Below, in pieces: positions 18,429 to 26,878 of a stretch of 62,967 nt of DNA. The notes under the pieces were generated by a model. That model saw nothing but the letters and a program-made list of their open reading frames with translations, searched no databases and was not told the origin of the DNA. Position numbers and translations under genes: made by a program. Each line of letters begins with the position of its first letter. Position 1 is the first letter of the stretch. Source of the stretch: Flavobacterium tructae (GTDB taxonomy: Bacteria; Bacteroidota; Bacteroidia; Flavobacteriales; Flavobacteriaceae); NCBI RefSeq assembly GCF_002217475.1, contig NZ_MUHH01000018.1, forward strand, positions 1 through 62,967, in the 5' to 3' direction.

Positions 18429-18809
18429 TTATTGTACTGCAATTATCGAAATTTCAACATTTACATTTTTAGGTAAACAAGCAACCTGAACAGTTTCACG
18501 AGCAGGAGCCGTTTTTTCGTCGAAGTAAGAACCGTAAACGGCGTTTATAGCGGCGAAATTATTCATGTCCATGATAAAAATGGTAGCTTTTACTACATTT
18601 TCAAAAGACATATCGGCAGCTTCTAAAATGGCTGCAATATTTTCCATTACTTGTTTAGTTTCATCATTGATATTGTCTGTTACAAGTTCGCCGGAAGTCG
18701 GATTGATCGCAATCTGACCTGATGCATAAAGTGTGTTTCCTGATAATACTGCCTGATTGTAAGGACCAATTGGAGCCGGTGCCTTTTCGGTAAAGATGAT
18801 TTTTTTCAT
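18429..18809 (-). CDS. ridA: RidA family protein (reactive enamine/imine deaminase)
   Basis: 126 residues, the standard YjgF/RidA length. It hydrolyses 2-aminoacrylate and related enamines. Family features are the N-terminal IFTEKAPAPIGPYNQAV, LYASGQIAINP, the central ENIAAILEAADMSFENVVKATIFI, and the signature ARETVQVACLPKNVNVEISIIA with the substrate-binding Arg in PARETV. It lies 24 bp after the lptD stop on the same strand and is probably expressed with it. Confidence 0.95.
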   Translation of the reverse strand: MKKIIFTEKAPAPIGPYNQAVLSGNTLYASGQIAINPTSGELVTDNINDETKQVMENIAAILEAADMSFENVVKATIFIMDMNNFAAINAVYGSYFDEKTAPARETVQVACLPKNVNVEISIIAVQ

Positions 18810-18833
18810 AATAAATTATTTTTATTCGATGGT

Positions 18834-21557
18834 TTATCGATTTGAAGTACTACGCTTGTTCCATTTAATATCACTCAACATTCCGGATTTAATTCCAATA
18901 AAGAAGTTCCAGTTGGAGTTCGGACCAATTGGAGTCCAGTTAAAGGCCATTCTCCAGCTTAATAAGTCTCTTTCAAAACGAAATTGTGTAAAAGTAACCC
19001 CTTTTTGTACAAAATCGTAACCTGTAGAAACTCCGCCTTTCCATTTAGGAGTAATATCCATATTAGCAGATATCATGATCGAGTTTCCACTAATTTTATT
19101 TTCCCTAGCGGCATTCGAGTAGGTTAGGGAATATGCCAAAGTCATATCCCACGGAAGTTTAGAGCGGAAAAATTCAGTTATCACATCTTTATCGTCATCT
19201 TTTTCGTTGGCAAACTGACTATTTCTGCTATCGTTTAGATCCGTATTTGTTCCGAACAAGTCGTCATTACGACCACCATTTCGCTGGCTTTGTGTGTTCT
19301 TTTCCTGTGCATTGCCTCCCTTGTTCGAGAAGGAATAGTTTACGGTAAGGTTGGCACTCGTTAATCGGAATAAACTTCCTCCATTATCAATATTAAAGAC
19401 ATTCATTACGTGCCCTGCATTGTCAATCGCATACGGGTTTAAAACAGCTCCGAAATTCAGGTTCATTTTGTTGTCCAAAAGCTGCGTTCCACCACTTACA
19501 ATCACCGGCTGCCAGGCTAAAGTTTGCTTTCCGTCAGCATTGAAATTATAACTGGTGCTGAAGTTTAAGTTGTTTAGTAACATGATTTTTTTCGGCTCTG
19601 TTTTTGTGCTGTCACGATCTCTTACCTTGGCTTCAAAAGTATTACTTAAAGCAAACGACACAATATTAGAATTGCTGTTTCCGGGAGCGCCAAAAATACC
19701 ATTGTCAAATCTGGAGTATGTATTGATTTTTCCGGTTGCGTCTACTGTATAATTGTCGTAATACTGATCAAAACTTGGCGTGTAAGAATACGTCATAGTG
19801 GGTCTCATGACGTGACGTATGGATTGAATTTTTTTGTTGTCACCAAAATTAAAAGTACCGTAAATGGTAGTTCCTAAATTGGTACTGAAATTATAAGTTC
19901 TGTAAGCATCAAAACCATTAACAGTTGTGGTTACGGCCTGCCCTTTAGTAGCATCGTATTCTCTCTTTTCGGTTTTAGTTACCCAGGTTTCCTGATAATT
20001 GGTAGAGGCTCCGGCACTAAAGTATTTAAACAATTTAAAGTTAGTACTGATAGGAATACTGTGTTGCATTCCAATCTTAGCATCTCTAAACATCTGTGGT
20101 TTGAAAAACAGGGAATCTGTTGTTGAAATACTGTTTTTCCCGCTTAAATTATATTGTAAATTGATGTTTTTTATGAATCCTTTTTTAACGCCGTCTTTTC
20201 CAACAAAAGGATATACACGATCCACACTTGCCTGTAAGGTTGGTAAGGTCATGTCGATTTTTTCCGTTTGAGTATTTTGCGAGTGCGTGGCAGTTAACGA
20301 AATACGTGCCTGAGGAATTGTATTGAATGTTTTGCTGTAGGAGATGGAAGAGTTTAAAGTGTTATTTAAATTAGATCCTGCGTTCGCCTGATTAATAGAT
20401 CGCTTGAAGTACTTACTACTACCCATGTTTACAGAGGCAGAAAAAGTAGAGTTAGGGTTTGATTTTGTATCTTTTGAATGCGACCACTGAATGTTGTAGA
20501 TTTTTTCTTTAGAATAATCAGGATAACCACGCTCACTGTTGATTAGATTTTCATAACGAATGTTAAGATTTCCTCTGTATTTGTACTTCGCTGCATATGT
20601 CGATTCGAAACGCATGGCATAACTACCATTGGTATAATAGTCACCCAGAACCGTCAGATCATAATTATCACTCAATGCAAAATAATATCCTCCGTTTTGT
20701 AAAGAGAAACCTCTTGTGTTTGAGTCGTTGTAACTAGGTAAAATAATACCCGAAACACTTTTTTCCTGACTCATCGGGAAATAGGCGAAAGGCAATGCCA
20801 GAGGGGTAGGAACATCTGCAATGACCATATTGGTTAAACCGGTAATTACTTTTTTACCAGGTATAAATTTTACTTTATTGGTCTGAAAATAGTATTCCGG
20901 ATTGTCAATGTCTTTTGCGGTTGTAAAACGGGCACCGCGTAAAAAGTAAACCGAGTCGTTTTCTTTTTTGGTAATGGCTGCTTTAATCTTAAACTCACCT
21001 TGTTCTGTTCTCGAATTATAGATCAGAGCCTTTTTTGTTTTAAAATTAAATCGGATAGAGTCGGGCTGAACTTCGCTGGCTCCTTGTTTGAAGTTTGGAT
21101 ATTGTATCAAAACACCTGCCGAATCCCGAATACGTCCGGCATAAACCTCTTCCTTCTCCATGTTTAAAACAATGATACCCGATTTTAATTCGACATCTTT
21201 GTAATAAAGTTCGGCTTCATTATATAAGGTAAGAGTTTTTGCTTTTTTATCGTATTTAGCGTAATCTTTAGCTTTATATTTGGTAACAGCGTCCAGAAAA
21301 TTCTTTTTTGCCTTAACCGTATCCAGCTTTATAGTGTCTGAAACAGTAACCTCAGGTTTCTCTGTTGTAGTGCTTTTGGGTTTATCTGTTTGTTTTACAG
21401 TAGGTAAAGGCTTTTTTTTGTTTTTTATCTCTTGCGAATATAAATTACCACATCCTAAAGTTAGGAAAAATGATAATAAAACGATATTAAATAAGTTTGT
21501 ATGCAAAGGTTTAAATGCTATTTTTGTAAAATTATGGCTTGTTTTTTGACATGTCAA
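18834..21557 (-). CDS. lptD: LPS-assembly outer-membrane protein LptD
   Basis: About 907 residues. It forms the barrel that inserts LPS into the outer leaflet, with LptE as partner. An N-terminal signal segment (FNIVLLSFFLTLGCG) is followed by a periplasmic OstA/LptA-like domain (about 90-230, AELYYKDVELKSG and LNMEKEEVYAGRI). Then comes a long barrel with many aromatic-ended strands (for example GGYYFALSDNYDLTVLGDYY). An ATG at 21590 is in frame, but the TATTTTTG box on the minus strand (21585-21578) would lie inside that longer form. TTG at 21557 is 21 bp after the box, matching other genes here, so I chose it. The 5' region overlaps the promoter of the divergent amidase. Confidence 0.9.
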   Translation of the reverse strand: MTCQKTSHNFTKIAFKPLHTNLFNIVLLSFFLTLGCGNLYSQEIKNKKKPLPTVKQTDKPKSTTTEKPEVTVSDTIKLDTVKAKKNFLDAVTKYKAKDYAKYDKKAKTLTLYNEAELYYKDVELKSGIIVLNMEKEEVYAGRIRDSAGVLIQYPNFKQGASEVQPDSIRFNFKTKKALIYNSRTEQGEFKIKAAITKKENDSVYFLRGARFTTAKDIDNPEYYFQTNKVKFIPGKKVITGLTNMVIADVPTPLALPFAYFPMSQEKSVSGIILPSYNDSNTRGFSLQNGGYYFALSDNYDLTVLGDYYTNGSYAMRFESTYAAKYKYRGNLNIRYENLINSERGYPDYSKEKIYNIQWSHSKDTKSNPNSTFSASVNMGSSKYFKRSINQANAGSNLNNTLNSSISYSKTFNTIPQARISLTATHSQNTQTEKIDMTLPTLQASVDRVYPFVGKDGVKKGFIKNINLQYNLSGKNSISTTDSLFFKPQMFRDAKIGMQHSIPISTNFKLFKYFSAGASTNYQETWVTKTEKREYDATKGQAVTTTVNGFDAYRTYNFSTNLGTTIYGTFNFGDNKKIQSIRHVMRPTMTYSYTPSFDQYYDNYTVDATGKINTYSRFDNGIFGAPGNSNSNIVSFALSNTFEAKVRDRDSTKTEPKKIMLLNNLNFSTSYNFNADGKQTLAWQPVIVSGGTQLLDNKMNLNFGAVLNPYAIDNAGHVMNVFNIDNGGSLFRLTSANLTVNYSFSNKGGNAQEKNTQSQRNGGRNDDLFGTNTDLNDSRNSQFANEKDDDKDVITEFFRSKLPWDMTLAYSLTYSNAARENKISGNSIMISANMDITPKWKGGVSTGYDFVQKGVTFTQFRFERDLLSWRMAFNWTPIGPNSNWNFFIGIKSGMLSDIKWNKRSTSNR
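21497..21526 (+). promoter_or_regulatory. Consensus promoter for the amidase gene, inside lptD
   Basis: TTG (21497-21499), exactly 19 bp, then TATTTTTG (21519-21526). This is the full Bacteroidota consensus, reading toward the amidase gene from within the lptD 5' coding region. The leader would be about 105 nt. A poorer box, TAACTTTT, lies at 21627. Confidence 0.55.
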
Positions 21558-21577
21558 ACTTACATATAATTTTTTGT

Positions 21578-21585
21578 CAAAAATA
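21578..21585 (-). promoter_or_regulatory. -7 box TATTTTTG for lptD
   Basis: A perfect TAnnTTTG on the minus strand, 21 bp before the proposed TTG start of lptD. No clear -33 TTG. Confidence 0.5.
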
Positions 21586-21639
21586 ATCAATTGTAAAAAT
21601 TATAGCTGTAGCGTTTTATTAAAATTAACTTTTAGATTT

Positions 21640-22767
21640 ATGAATGGATTTAACAAAATTAAAGTAATATTTACTTTTTTTCTAACGATATTGTCTTTTT
21701 GTGCTTATAGCCAGGCAAATGTTTTTAAAGTAACACTTGATGCTGGACATGGTGATCACGACTTTGGAGCTGTTTACAGCGGACGGATTGAAAAAAATAT
21801 TGCTTTAGCTATTGTTTTAAAAGTGGGTAAAATCTTAGAGGGAAGTCCGAATGTTAATGTAATATATACTCGTAAAACGGATGTTTTTATCGATTTGGTC
21901 GAAAGAGCCAACATCGCAAACAGAGCAAATTCGAATATTTTCGTATCAATTCACTGTAATGCAAATAAAAACACAGCTGCTGACGGAACAGAAACCTATG
22001 TAATGGGTTTGAGTAAAGTAGCGTCGAATCTTGAAGCGGCGAAAAAAGAGAACTCTGTAATTACTTTAGAAAAAGATTATAAACGTAAATACGAAGGTTT
22101 CGATCCAAATTCACCTGAATCAATGATCGGAATGACTTTAATGCAGGAAGAATATTTAGATAACAGTATTTCTTTGGCCAGTAAAATTGAAGACAATTTT
22201 GATAAACTTGGAAAAAAATTGAGACATGGAGGGGTAAAGCAAGCGCCTTTCATGGTACTTCATAAAGCTTATATGCCAAGGGTTTTAGTAGAAACCGGGT
22301 TTGTTTCTAATCCGACAGAAGGAAATATTCTAAATTCAGAAGAAGGACAAAATGATATTGCAAAAGCGATTGCCGAAGCAATTTTAAGTTATAAAAGCGA
22401 ATATTTTGGTTCAGGTATTCCTGAAATAGTAGATTCAAAACCGGCAAAAGATACTTCAACTCCGGTTAGAACCAAAGAAGTCGAAACTCCTGCGGCAGTT
22501 AAAAACGCTCCAAAAGGTACATTCTTTAGAGTACAGCTTATTGCCAGTATTAAAAAGACACCATTGGAACCTAAAAATTTTAAAGGACTTAAAAACGTAA
22601 CTATGCTGTACGAAAATAATATTTATAAATATTTCTATCAGGAAACTTCAAGTTACGATGCTGCCAAAAAATATTTGGAAGAAGCTAAAGATAAAGGATA
22701 TGGCGCTGCCTTTTTGGTTGCAACCAAAGATGGAGAAAAGATCAGTATTCAAGACGCCATTAAATAA
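21640..22767 (+). CDS. N-acetylmuramoyl-L-alanine amidase (Amidase_3) with C-terminal SPOR-like region
   Basis: 375 residues from ATG 21640. An in-frame ATG 22 codons earlier lacks a signal peptide start. The signal peptide is about 1-23 (FCAYS-QAN). The Amidase_3 zinc domain spans about 27-265: VTLDAGHGDHDFGA (zinc His), a Glu in IEKNIAL, FVSIHCNAN (His ligand), and VLVETGFVSNPTEG (catalytic Glu). It cleaves the bond between MurNAc and L-Ala in peptidoglycan, acting in the periplasm at cell separation. The tail (about 300-375, FRVQLIASIKKTP, LKNVTMLYENNIYKYF) resembles a SPOR domain that binds denuded septal glycan. It is first in a run with the MCE protein, 50 bp downstream. Confidence 0.93.
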   Translation: MNGFNKIKVIFTFFLTILSFCAYSQANVFKVTLDAGHGDHDFGAVYSGRIEKNIALAIVLKVGKILEGSPNVNVIYTRKTDVFIDLVERANIANRANSNIFVSIHCNANKNTAADGTETYVMGLSKVASNLEAAKKENSVITLEKDYKRKYEGFDPNSPESMIGMTLMQEEYLDNSISLASKIEDNFDKLGKKLRHGGVKQAPFMVLHKAYMPRVLVETGFVSNPTEGNILNSEEGQNDIAKAIAEAILSYKSEYFGSGIPEIVDSKPAKDTSTPVRTKEVETPAAVKNAPKGTFFRVQLIASIKKTPLEPKNFKGLKNVTMLYENNIYKYFYQETSSYDAAKKYLEEAKDKGYGAAFLVATKDGEKISIQDAIK

Positions 22768-22792
22768 TAGCTTCTAGTTCGAATATTTATAT

Positions 22793-22800
22793 TAATTTTG
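22793..22800 (+). promoter_or_regulatory. -7 box TAATTTTG for the MCE gene
   Basis: A perfect TAnnTTTG, 18 bp before the TTG start of the MCE gene; a TTC at 22772-22774 stands near the -33 place. It supports the TTG start. Confidence 0.5.
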
Positions 22801-22817
22801 TACAAACACTAAGAATT

Positions 22818-23783
22818 TTGAAACTAACAAGAGAAATTAAAACGGCTATTTTAGTCATCGCGTCAATTTTATTATTTATTTGGGGCTATAGTTTTTTAAA
22901 AGGCAAAGACCTTTTTACAGATTACCAAACATTATATGCAGAATATGATAATGTGGAAGATTTGTCAGCATCAGCTCCCGTTACCATAAACGGACTTACA
23001 ATTGGTAAAGTAACTAAAATTACAATCAATGAAGTAACAGGGAAATTATTAGTTGAACTTCAATTAAAAACAGATTTTCCAATTTCTAAAACAAGTCAGG
23101 CATCTTTATATTCTCCAAGTTTAATTGGAGGAAAACAGATCAAGATTGTTCCTAATTTTGCAGACAAAGAACTGGCAGTTGATGGTCAGACTTTAGCTTC
23201 GGTTGTTGAACCGGGACTAAAAGAATCTTTAGGCGGAAAAATTGAGCCAATTCAGGTGAAATTAGAAAAAATGTTGGTTAACATTGATAATCTGGTTTCA
23301 GGATTAAACAACGTTTTAGATAAAAAAGGACAAGAAGACCTGAAGAAAACTTTAGCTGAATTGAGTCAGACTATGGAGCAGTTTCATAAAGCTTCAGGAA
23401 GCATCAATACTATTTTAGATACCAACAAAGGACAGATTAACGGAGTGGTAAGCAACTTTAATAAAATGTCCAGTAACTTCAATAAAATCTCTGATTCTTT
23501 AAACAAGGCAGATTTAGGAAAAACAGTTCGAAACTTAAATCAGACTTTGGCTAAAGTGGATGGTATTATGAGTAATTTGAACTCAGGAAAAGGTACTGCG
23601 GGTAAATTATTGAATGATGATGCGTTGTATAATAATCTGGCAAAAACTTCAAAAGAGCTTGAATTATTGTTACAGGATGTTCGTCTTTACCCAACACGTT
23701 ATGTAAATGTTTCGCTTTTCGGAAAGAAAAACAAACCTTACGTAGCACCAACAGAAGACGCTAACACAACCACTAAAAAATAA
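22818..23783 (+). CDS. MlaD/MCE family lipid-transport protein
   Basis: 321 residues from a TTG start (MKLTREIKTAILVI); no ATG in this frame would keep the membrane anchor. There is one N-terminal membrane segment (9-27), then an MCE domain (about 35-115: EYDNVEDLSASAPVTINGL, IGKVTKI), then a long amphipathic helical region with repeated Asn/Leu heptads (about 150-275). MCE proteins form hexameric rings that pass phospholipids between membranes. The usual mlaE/mlaF partners are not adjacent; they may lie elsewhere. The C-terminal tail ends in Thr/Lys. The next gene starts 5 bp downstream. Confidence 0.9.
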   Translation: MKLTREIKTAILVIASILLFIWGYSFLKGKDLFTDYQTLYAEYDNVEDLSASAPVTINGLTIGKVTKITINEVTGKLLVELQLKTDFPISKTSQASLYSPSLIGGKQIKIVPNFADKELAVDGQTLASVVEPGLKESLGGKIEPIQVKLEKMLVNIDNLVSGLNNVLDKKGQEDLKKTLAELSQTMEQFHKASGSINTILDTNKGQINGVVSNFNKMSSNFNKISDSLNKADLGKTVRNLNQTLAKVDGIMSNLNSGKGTAGKLLNDDALYNNLAKTSKELELLLQDVRLYPTRYVNVSLFGKKNKPYVAPTEDANTTTKK

Positions 23784-23788
23784 TCAGA

Positions 23789-25120
23789 ATGAGTTATTTA
23801 GATAATATTTTATTCGCTATACTTCTTATAATAGGTTTTGGCTTTTTTGCATCGAGCGTAAAAAAGATCATCCGAAACATTAATTTGGGAGTAGATGTAA
23901 ATCGAAAAGATAATTCTAAAGCACGTTGGAAAAACATGGCATTGATTGCTCTAGGGCAGTCAAAAATGGTGAGACGCCCTGTAGCTGGAATACTTCATAT
24001 TTTTGTATATGTAGGTTTTATAATTATCAACATCGAATTACTCGAGATCATTATTGACGGACTTTTTGGAACGCATAGAATTTTTGCGCCTTATTTAGGT
24101 GTGGTTTATGATGTTTTAATTGCTTCATTTGAGATATTGGCAATATTGGTAATTTTTGCTGTTACTGTTTTTTGGATTAGAAGAAATGTAATCCGATTAA
24201 AGCGTTTTGTGAACAAAGACCTGGACGGATTTCCAAAAAGCGATGCGAATTACATCTTGTATTTCGAAACCGTTTTGATGCTATTGTTTTTATTAATGAA
24301 TGCTTCCGATCTTCATTTGCAAAATGTTCCTGGAGGGGTTTTTCATAAAGCAGGAAGTTTCCCGATCAGTCAGTTTATAGCGCCAATTTTTAACGGAATG
24401 TCGAATGATTTGGTAGTGTTGTTATTTGAAGTGTTTTGGTGGCTGCACATAGCAGGTATTTTAGTTTTCATGAACTATTTATACTTTTCTAAACACCTGC
24501 ACATTCTTTTGGCTTTCCCAAATACTTATTTTGCGAACTTGAACCCTGAAGGTCAGTTTGATAATTTAGAGTCAGTAACTAAAGAGGTAAAGTTGATGAT
24601 GGATCCAAATGCAGATCCGTTTGCAGCAGCTCCTGTTGACGAAAATGCTGCTCCTGCAAAATTTGGAGCAAGCGATGTTCAGGATTTGAACTGGGTACAG
24701 CTTTTAAATGCTTATACGTGTACGGAATGTGGTCGTTGTACATCATCATGTCCGGCAAATCAAACGGGTAAAAAATTATCTCCTCGTAAAATTATGATGG
24801 ACACAAGAGACCGTTTGCAGGAAGTTGGTAAAAACATCGATGCAAATAAAGGAGTTTTTGTTCCGGATAATAAAACATTATTGAACGATTATATTACACC
24901 TGAAGAATTGTGGGCTTGTACCTCGTGTAACGCCTGTGTAGAAGAATGTCCGGTAAACATCAGTCCGTTGTCTATTATTATGGATATGCGTCGTTATTTG
25001 GTGATGGAACAAAGTGCTGCTCCAATGTCACTGAATGCCATGATGACTAATATCGAAAACAATGGAGCACCTTGGCAATATAGCCAGCAGGATCGTTTGA
25101 ATTGGAAAAACGAAAATTAG
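23789..25120 (+). CDS. Membrane-bound (Fe-S)-binding oxidoreductase, HdrC/DsrK-like
   Basis: 443 residues. The N-terminal half has about five to six membrane segments (NarI-like; 5-25, 65-85, 105-130, 160-180, 215-240) with several His that could bind heme. The C-terminal half has two 4Fe-4S motifs of CxxCxxCxxxCP form, CTECGRCTSSCP (from Cys311) and CTSCNACVEECP. Such proteins pass electrons between membrane quinone or heme and a partner with CCG domains, here the product encoded 133 bp downstream. The donor and acceptor are not known to me. It starts 5 bp after the MCE gene. Confidence 0.88.
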   Translation: MSYLDNILFAILLIIGFGFFASSVKKIIRNINLGVDVNRKDNSKARWKNMALIALGQSKMVRRPVAGILHIFVYVGFIIINIELLEIIIDGLFGTHRIFAPYLGVVYDVLIASFEILAILVIFAVTVFWIRRNVIRLKRFVNKDLDGFPKSDANYILYFETVLMLLFLLMNASDLHLQNVPGGVFHKAGSFPISQFIAPIFNGMSNDLVVLLFEVFWWLHIAGILVFMNYLYFSKHLHILLAFPNTYFANLNPEGQFDNLESVTKEVKLMMDPNADPFAAAPVDENAAPAKFGASDVQDLNWVQLLNAYTCTECGRCTSSCPANQTGKKLSPRKIMMDTRDRLQEVGKNIDANKGVFVPDNKTLLNDYITPEELWACTSCNACVEECPVNISPLSIIMDMRRYLVMEQSAAPMSLNAMMTNIENNGAPWQYSQQDRLNWKNEN

Positions 25121-25253
25121 AAATAAAAGTTTAAAAGGTTATTGGTTTAACCGTTTAATCGATTTGAATAAAATAGTAAGGTTTTTTAGTAAGGTTACAG
25201 CAAAGAGTGCGATTAACCAAATAAACAATTAACCGATTTAACAACAAAAGAAG

Positions 25254-26045
25254 ATGTCAGAAAGTTTAGTAGTGCCAACAATGGCTGAGATGCTAGCCCA
25301 GGGAACACAGCCTGAAGTTTTATTTTGGGTAGGTTGCGCAGGGAGTTTTGATGATAGAGCAAAAAAAATTACAAAAGCATTTGTGCGAATTTTAAATCGT
25401 ACCAATGTATCGTTTGCAGTTTTAGGTACTGAAGAGAGCTGTACCGGAGATCCTGCAAAACGTGCCGGAAATGAGTTCTTGTTTCAAATGCAGGCCATGA
25501 TGAATATCGAGGTGCTTAATGCTTATGAAGCAAAGAAAATAGTTACTGCTTGTCCGCATTGTTTCAATACTTTAAAAAATGAATATCCGGAATTAGGAGG
25601 TCAGTATGATGTTATTCATCATACAGAATTCTTAAAATCATTAATTGATGACGGTAGACTAACCGTAGAAGGAGGTCAGTTTAAAGGAAAGAAAATTACT
25701 TTTCATGATCCTTGTTATTTAGGAAGAGCTAACAAAGTATATGAAGCACCAAGAGATTTGATTCAGAAACTGGATGTTGAACTAGTGGAAATGAAGCGCT
25801 CAAAAGCAAACGGACTTTGTTGTGGAGCGGGTGGAGCACAAATGTTTAAAGATGCCGAGCCTGGAAATAAAGAAGTGAACGTTTTGCGTACCGAAGATGC
25901 TTTGGAAGTACAGCCGGATATTATTGCAGCCGGGTGTCCGTTCTGTAATACCATGTTGACTGATGGTATCAAACATCAGGAAAAAGAAGGACAAGTGAAA
26001 GTAATGGATGTTGCGGAGCTAATTGCGAATGCACAGGATCTTTAA
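25254..26045 (+). CDS. (Fe-S)-binding protein with two CCG domains (HdrB-like)
   Basis: 263 residues. Cysteine-rich CCG motifs are evident: VGCAGSFDDR at the N terminus, ESCTGDPAKR, TACPHCFNTLKNEYP, then HDPCYLGRANKVYEAP, LCCGAGGAQMF and AGCPFCNTMLTDG. This is the pattern of heterodisulfide reductase subunit B and lactate or glycolate dehydrogenase iron-sulfur subunits. It would be cytoplasmic and pair with the membrane Fe-S protein just upstream. The 133-bp gap contains an AT-rich stretch with TTAACC/GGTTAA-type inverted sequences. Confidence 0.9.
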   Translation: MSESLVVPTMAEMLAQGTQPEVLFWVGCAGSFDDRAKKITKAFVRILNRTNVSFAVLGTEESCTGDPAKRAGNEFLFQMQAMMNIEVLNAYEAKKIVTACPHCFNTLKNEYPELGGQYDVIHHTEFLKSLIDDGRLTVEGGQFKGKKITFHDPCYLGRANKVYEAPRDLIQKLDVELVEMKRSKANGLCCGAGGAQMFKDAEPGNKEVNVLRTEDALEVQPDIIAAGCPFCNTMLTDGIKHQEKEGQVKVMDVAELIANAQDL

Positions 26046-26052
26046 AAAAAAG

Positions 26053-26125
26053 GTTCTGAGTTACTAAGATGCTAAGGCGCTAAGGTTCTGAGTTTTTTAA
26101 CTTGAAACCTGAAACTTGAAACAAA
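26053..26125. repeat. CTAAGATGCTAAGG tract plus GAAACCTGAAAC repeat
   Basis: Nine-base units of the form CTAAGRYGC are repeated (TACTAAGATGCTAAGGCGCTAAGG), flanked by GGTTCTGAG on both sides. They are followed by a copy of the CTTGAAACCTGAAACTTGAA element also seen at 18350-18424. Confidence 0.65.
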
Positions 26126-26143
26126 ATAAAACAAAAAGAAAAA

Positions 26144-26626
26144 ATGTATATACCTTTTGAAAATTTACCTGGTGAATCCAGAGTTTGGATTTATCAATCA
26201 AACAGAAAGTTTTCTGAGGAAGAATTTTCTGAAATAGAAACCGACCTGAAAACTTTTGTAGAAGGATGGGCGGCACACGGAACAAGTCTGGAGGCTTCGT
26301 ATCAACTAAAATACAACCGATTCATTATTTTGGCTGTAAATCAGGAAGTACAGGCGGCAACAGGCTGTTCGATCGATAGTTCGGTAGAGTTTATCCAAAG
26401 TTTAGAGAAAAAGTACAACGTTGATTTGTTAGACAAAATGAACGTGACTTTTAAACTGGGGGAACATATTGCACATAAACCTTTAATCGATTTCAAGAAA
26501 ATGGTTAAAGATAAATCAGTTTCCGAGAACACTATTGTTTTTAATAATCTGGTAAACAATATTGAAGAATTCAACGAATCATGGGAAGTTCCTGCTGCCG
26601 ATAGCTGGCACAGCAGATTTTTCTAA
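26144..26626 (+). CDS. Conserved Bacteroidota protein of unknown function
   Basis: 160 residues, soluble and acidic-aromatic, with no signal peptide. Notable stretches are the N-terminal FENLPGESRVWIYQSNR, EGWAAHGTSLEAS, and the C-terminal end PAADSWHSRFF. Homologues are sometimes labelled ABC transporter ATPase, but no Walker A, Walker B or signature motif exists here, so I would not use that name. The conserved cysteine in ATGCSIDSS and the histidine in WAAHGT could be functional. It follows the Fe-S pair by about 100 bp of repeat sequence and ends at a terminator. Confidence 0.8.
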   Translation: MYIPFENLPGESRVWIYQSNRKFSEEEFSEIETDLKTFVEGWAAHGTSLEASYQLKYNRFIILAVNQEVQAATGCSIDSSVEFIQSLEKKYNVDLLDKMNVTFKLGEHIAHKPLIDFKKMVKDKSVSENTIVFNNLVNNIEEFNESWEVPAADSWHSRFF

Positions 26627-26645
26627 GAGAAATTTATAATATTCG

Positions 26646-26680
26646 AAAGGTGCAAAATCTAAATTTTGTGCCTTTTTTGT
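26646..26680 (+). terminator. Terminator after the 26144 gene
   Basis: The imperfect stem GGTGCAAAAT with ATTTTGTGCC is followed by TTTTTTG. Confidence 0.65.
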
Positions 26681-26686
26681 TTTTAT

Positions 26687-26719
26687 AAACCGGACAGGTT
26701 TTTGAAACCTGTCCGGTTT
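26687..26719. repeat. Perfect palindrome AAACCGGACAGGTTT / AAACCTGTCCGGTTT
   Basis: A 15-bp perfect inverted repeat with a TTG loop. A degraded relative is at 26745-26776 (AACCTCTGAGGTTT...AACCTGTAGGGTTT) and another is at 42858-42890. There is no T tract, so it is not a simple terminator. Confidence 0.75.
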
Positions 26720-26744
26720 GAATAAATAGACTTTTTGTTGTTGT

Positions 26745-26776
26745 AACCTCTGAGGTTTCAAAAACCTGTAGGGTTT
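26745..26776. repeat. Degraded copy of the AAACC...GGTTT palindrome
   Basis: AACCTCTGAGGTTTCAAAAACCTG-type sequence 26 bp after the perfect copy, with mismatches in both arms. Confidence 0.5.
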
Positions 26777-26851
26777 AGAATCGAAAAATCTGAATCTATA
26801 TATTCACAAAAATCTAACAGTTTAAAAGAGCAACTAAAAGCTATTTTTAAG

Positions 26852-26859
26852 TACTTTCG
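26852..26859 (+). promoter_or_regulatory. Possible -7 box TACTTTCG for bshA
   Basis: One mismatch to TAnnTTTG, 20 bp before the bshA ATG. Confidence 0.35.
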
Positions 26860-26878
26860 TAGTTACTAAACTTAATAC

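Noticed and set aside
18834..21590. ATG 21590 as the lptD start
   Set aside because: It would place the start upstream of the only good -7 box and add residues that do not improve the signal peptide. TTG 21557 fits better, though the ATG form is not excluded.
26144..26626. Naming the 160-residue protein an ABC transporter ATPase
   Set aside because: There is no Walker A, Walker B or ABC signature, and it is too short for an ATPase domain.
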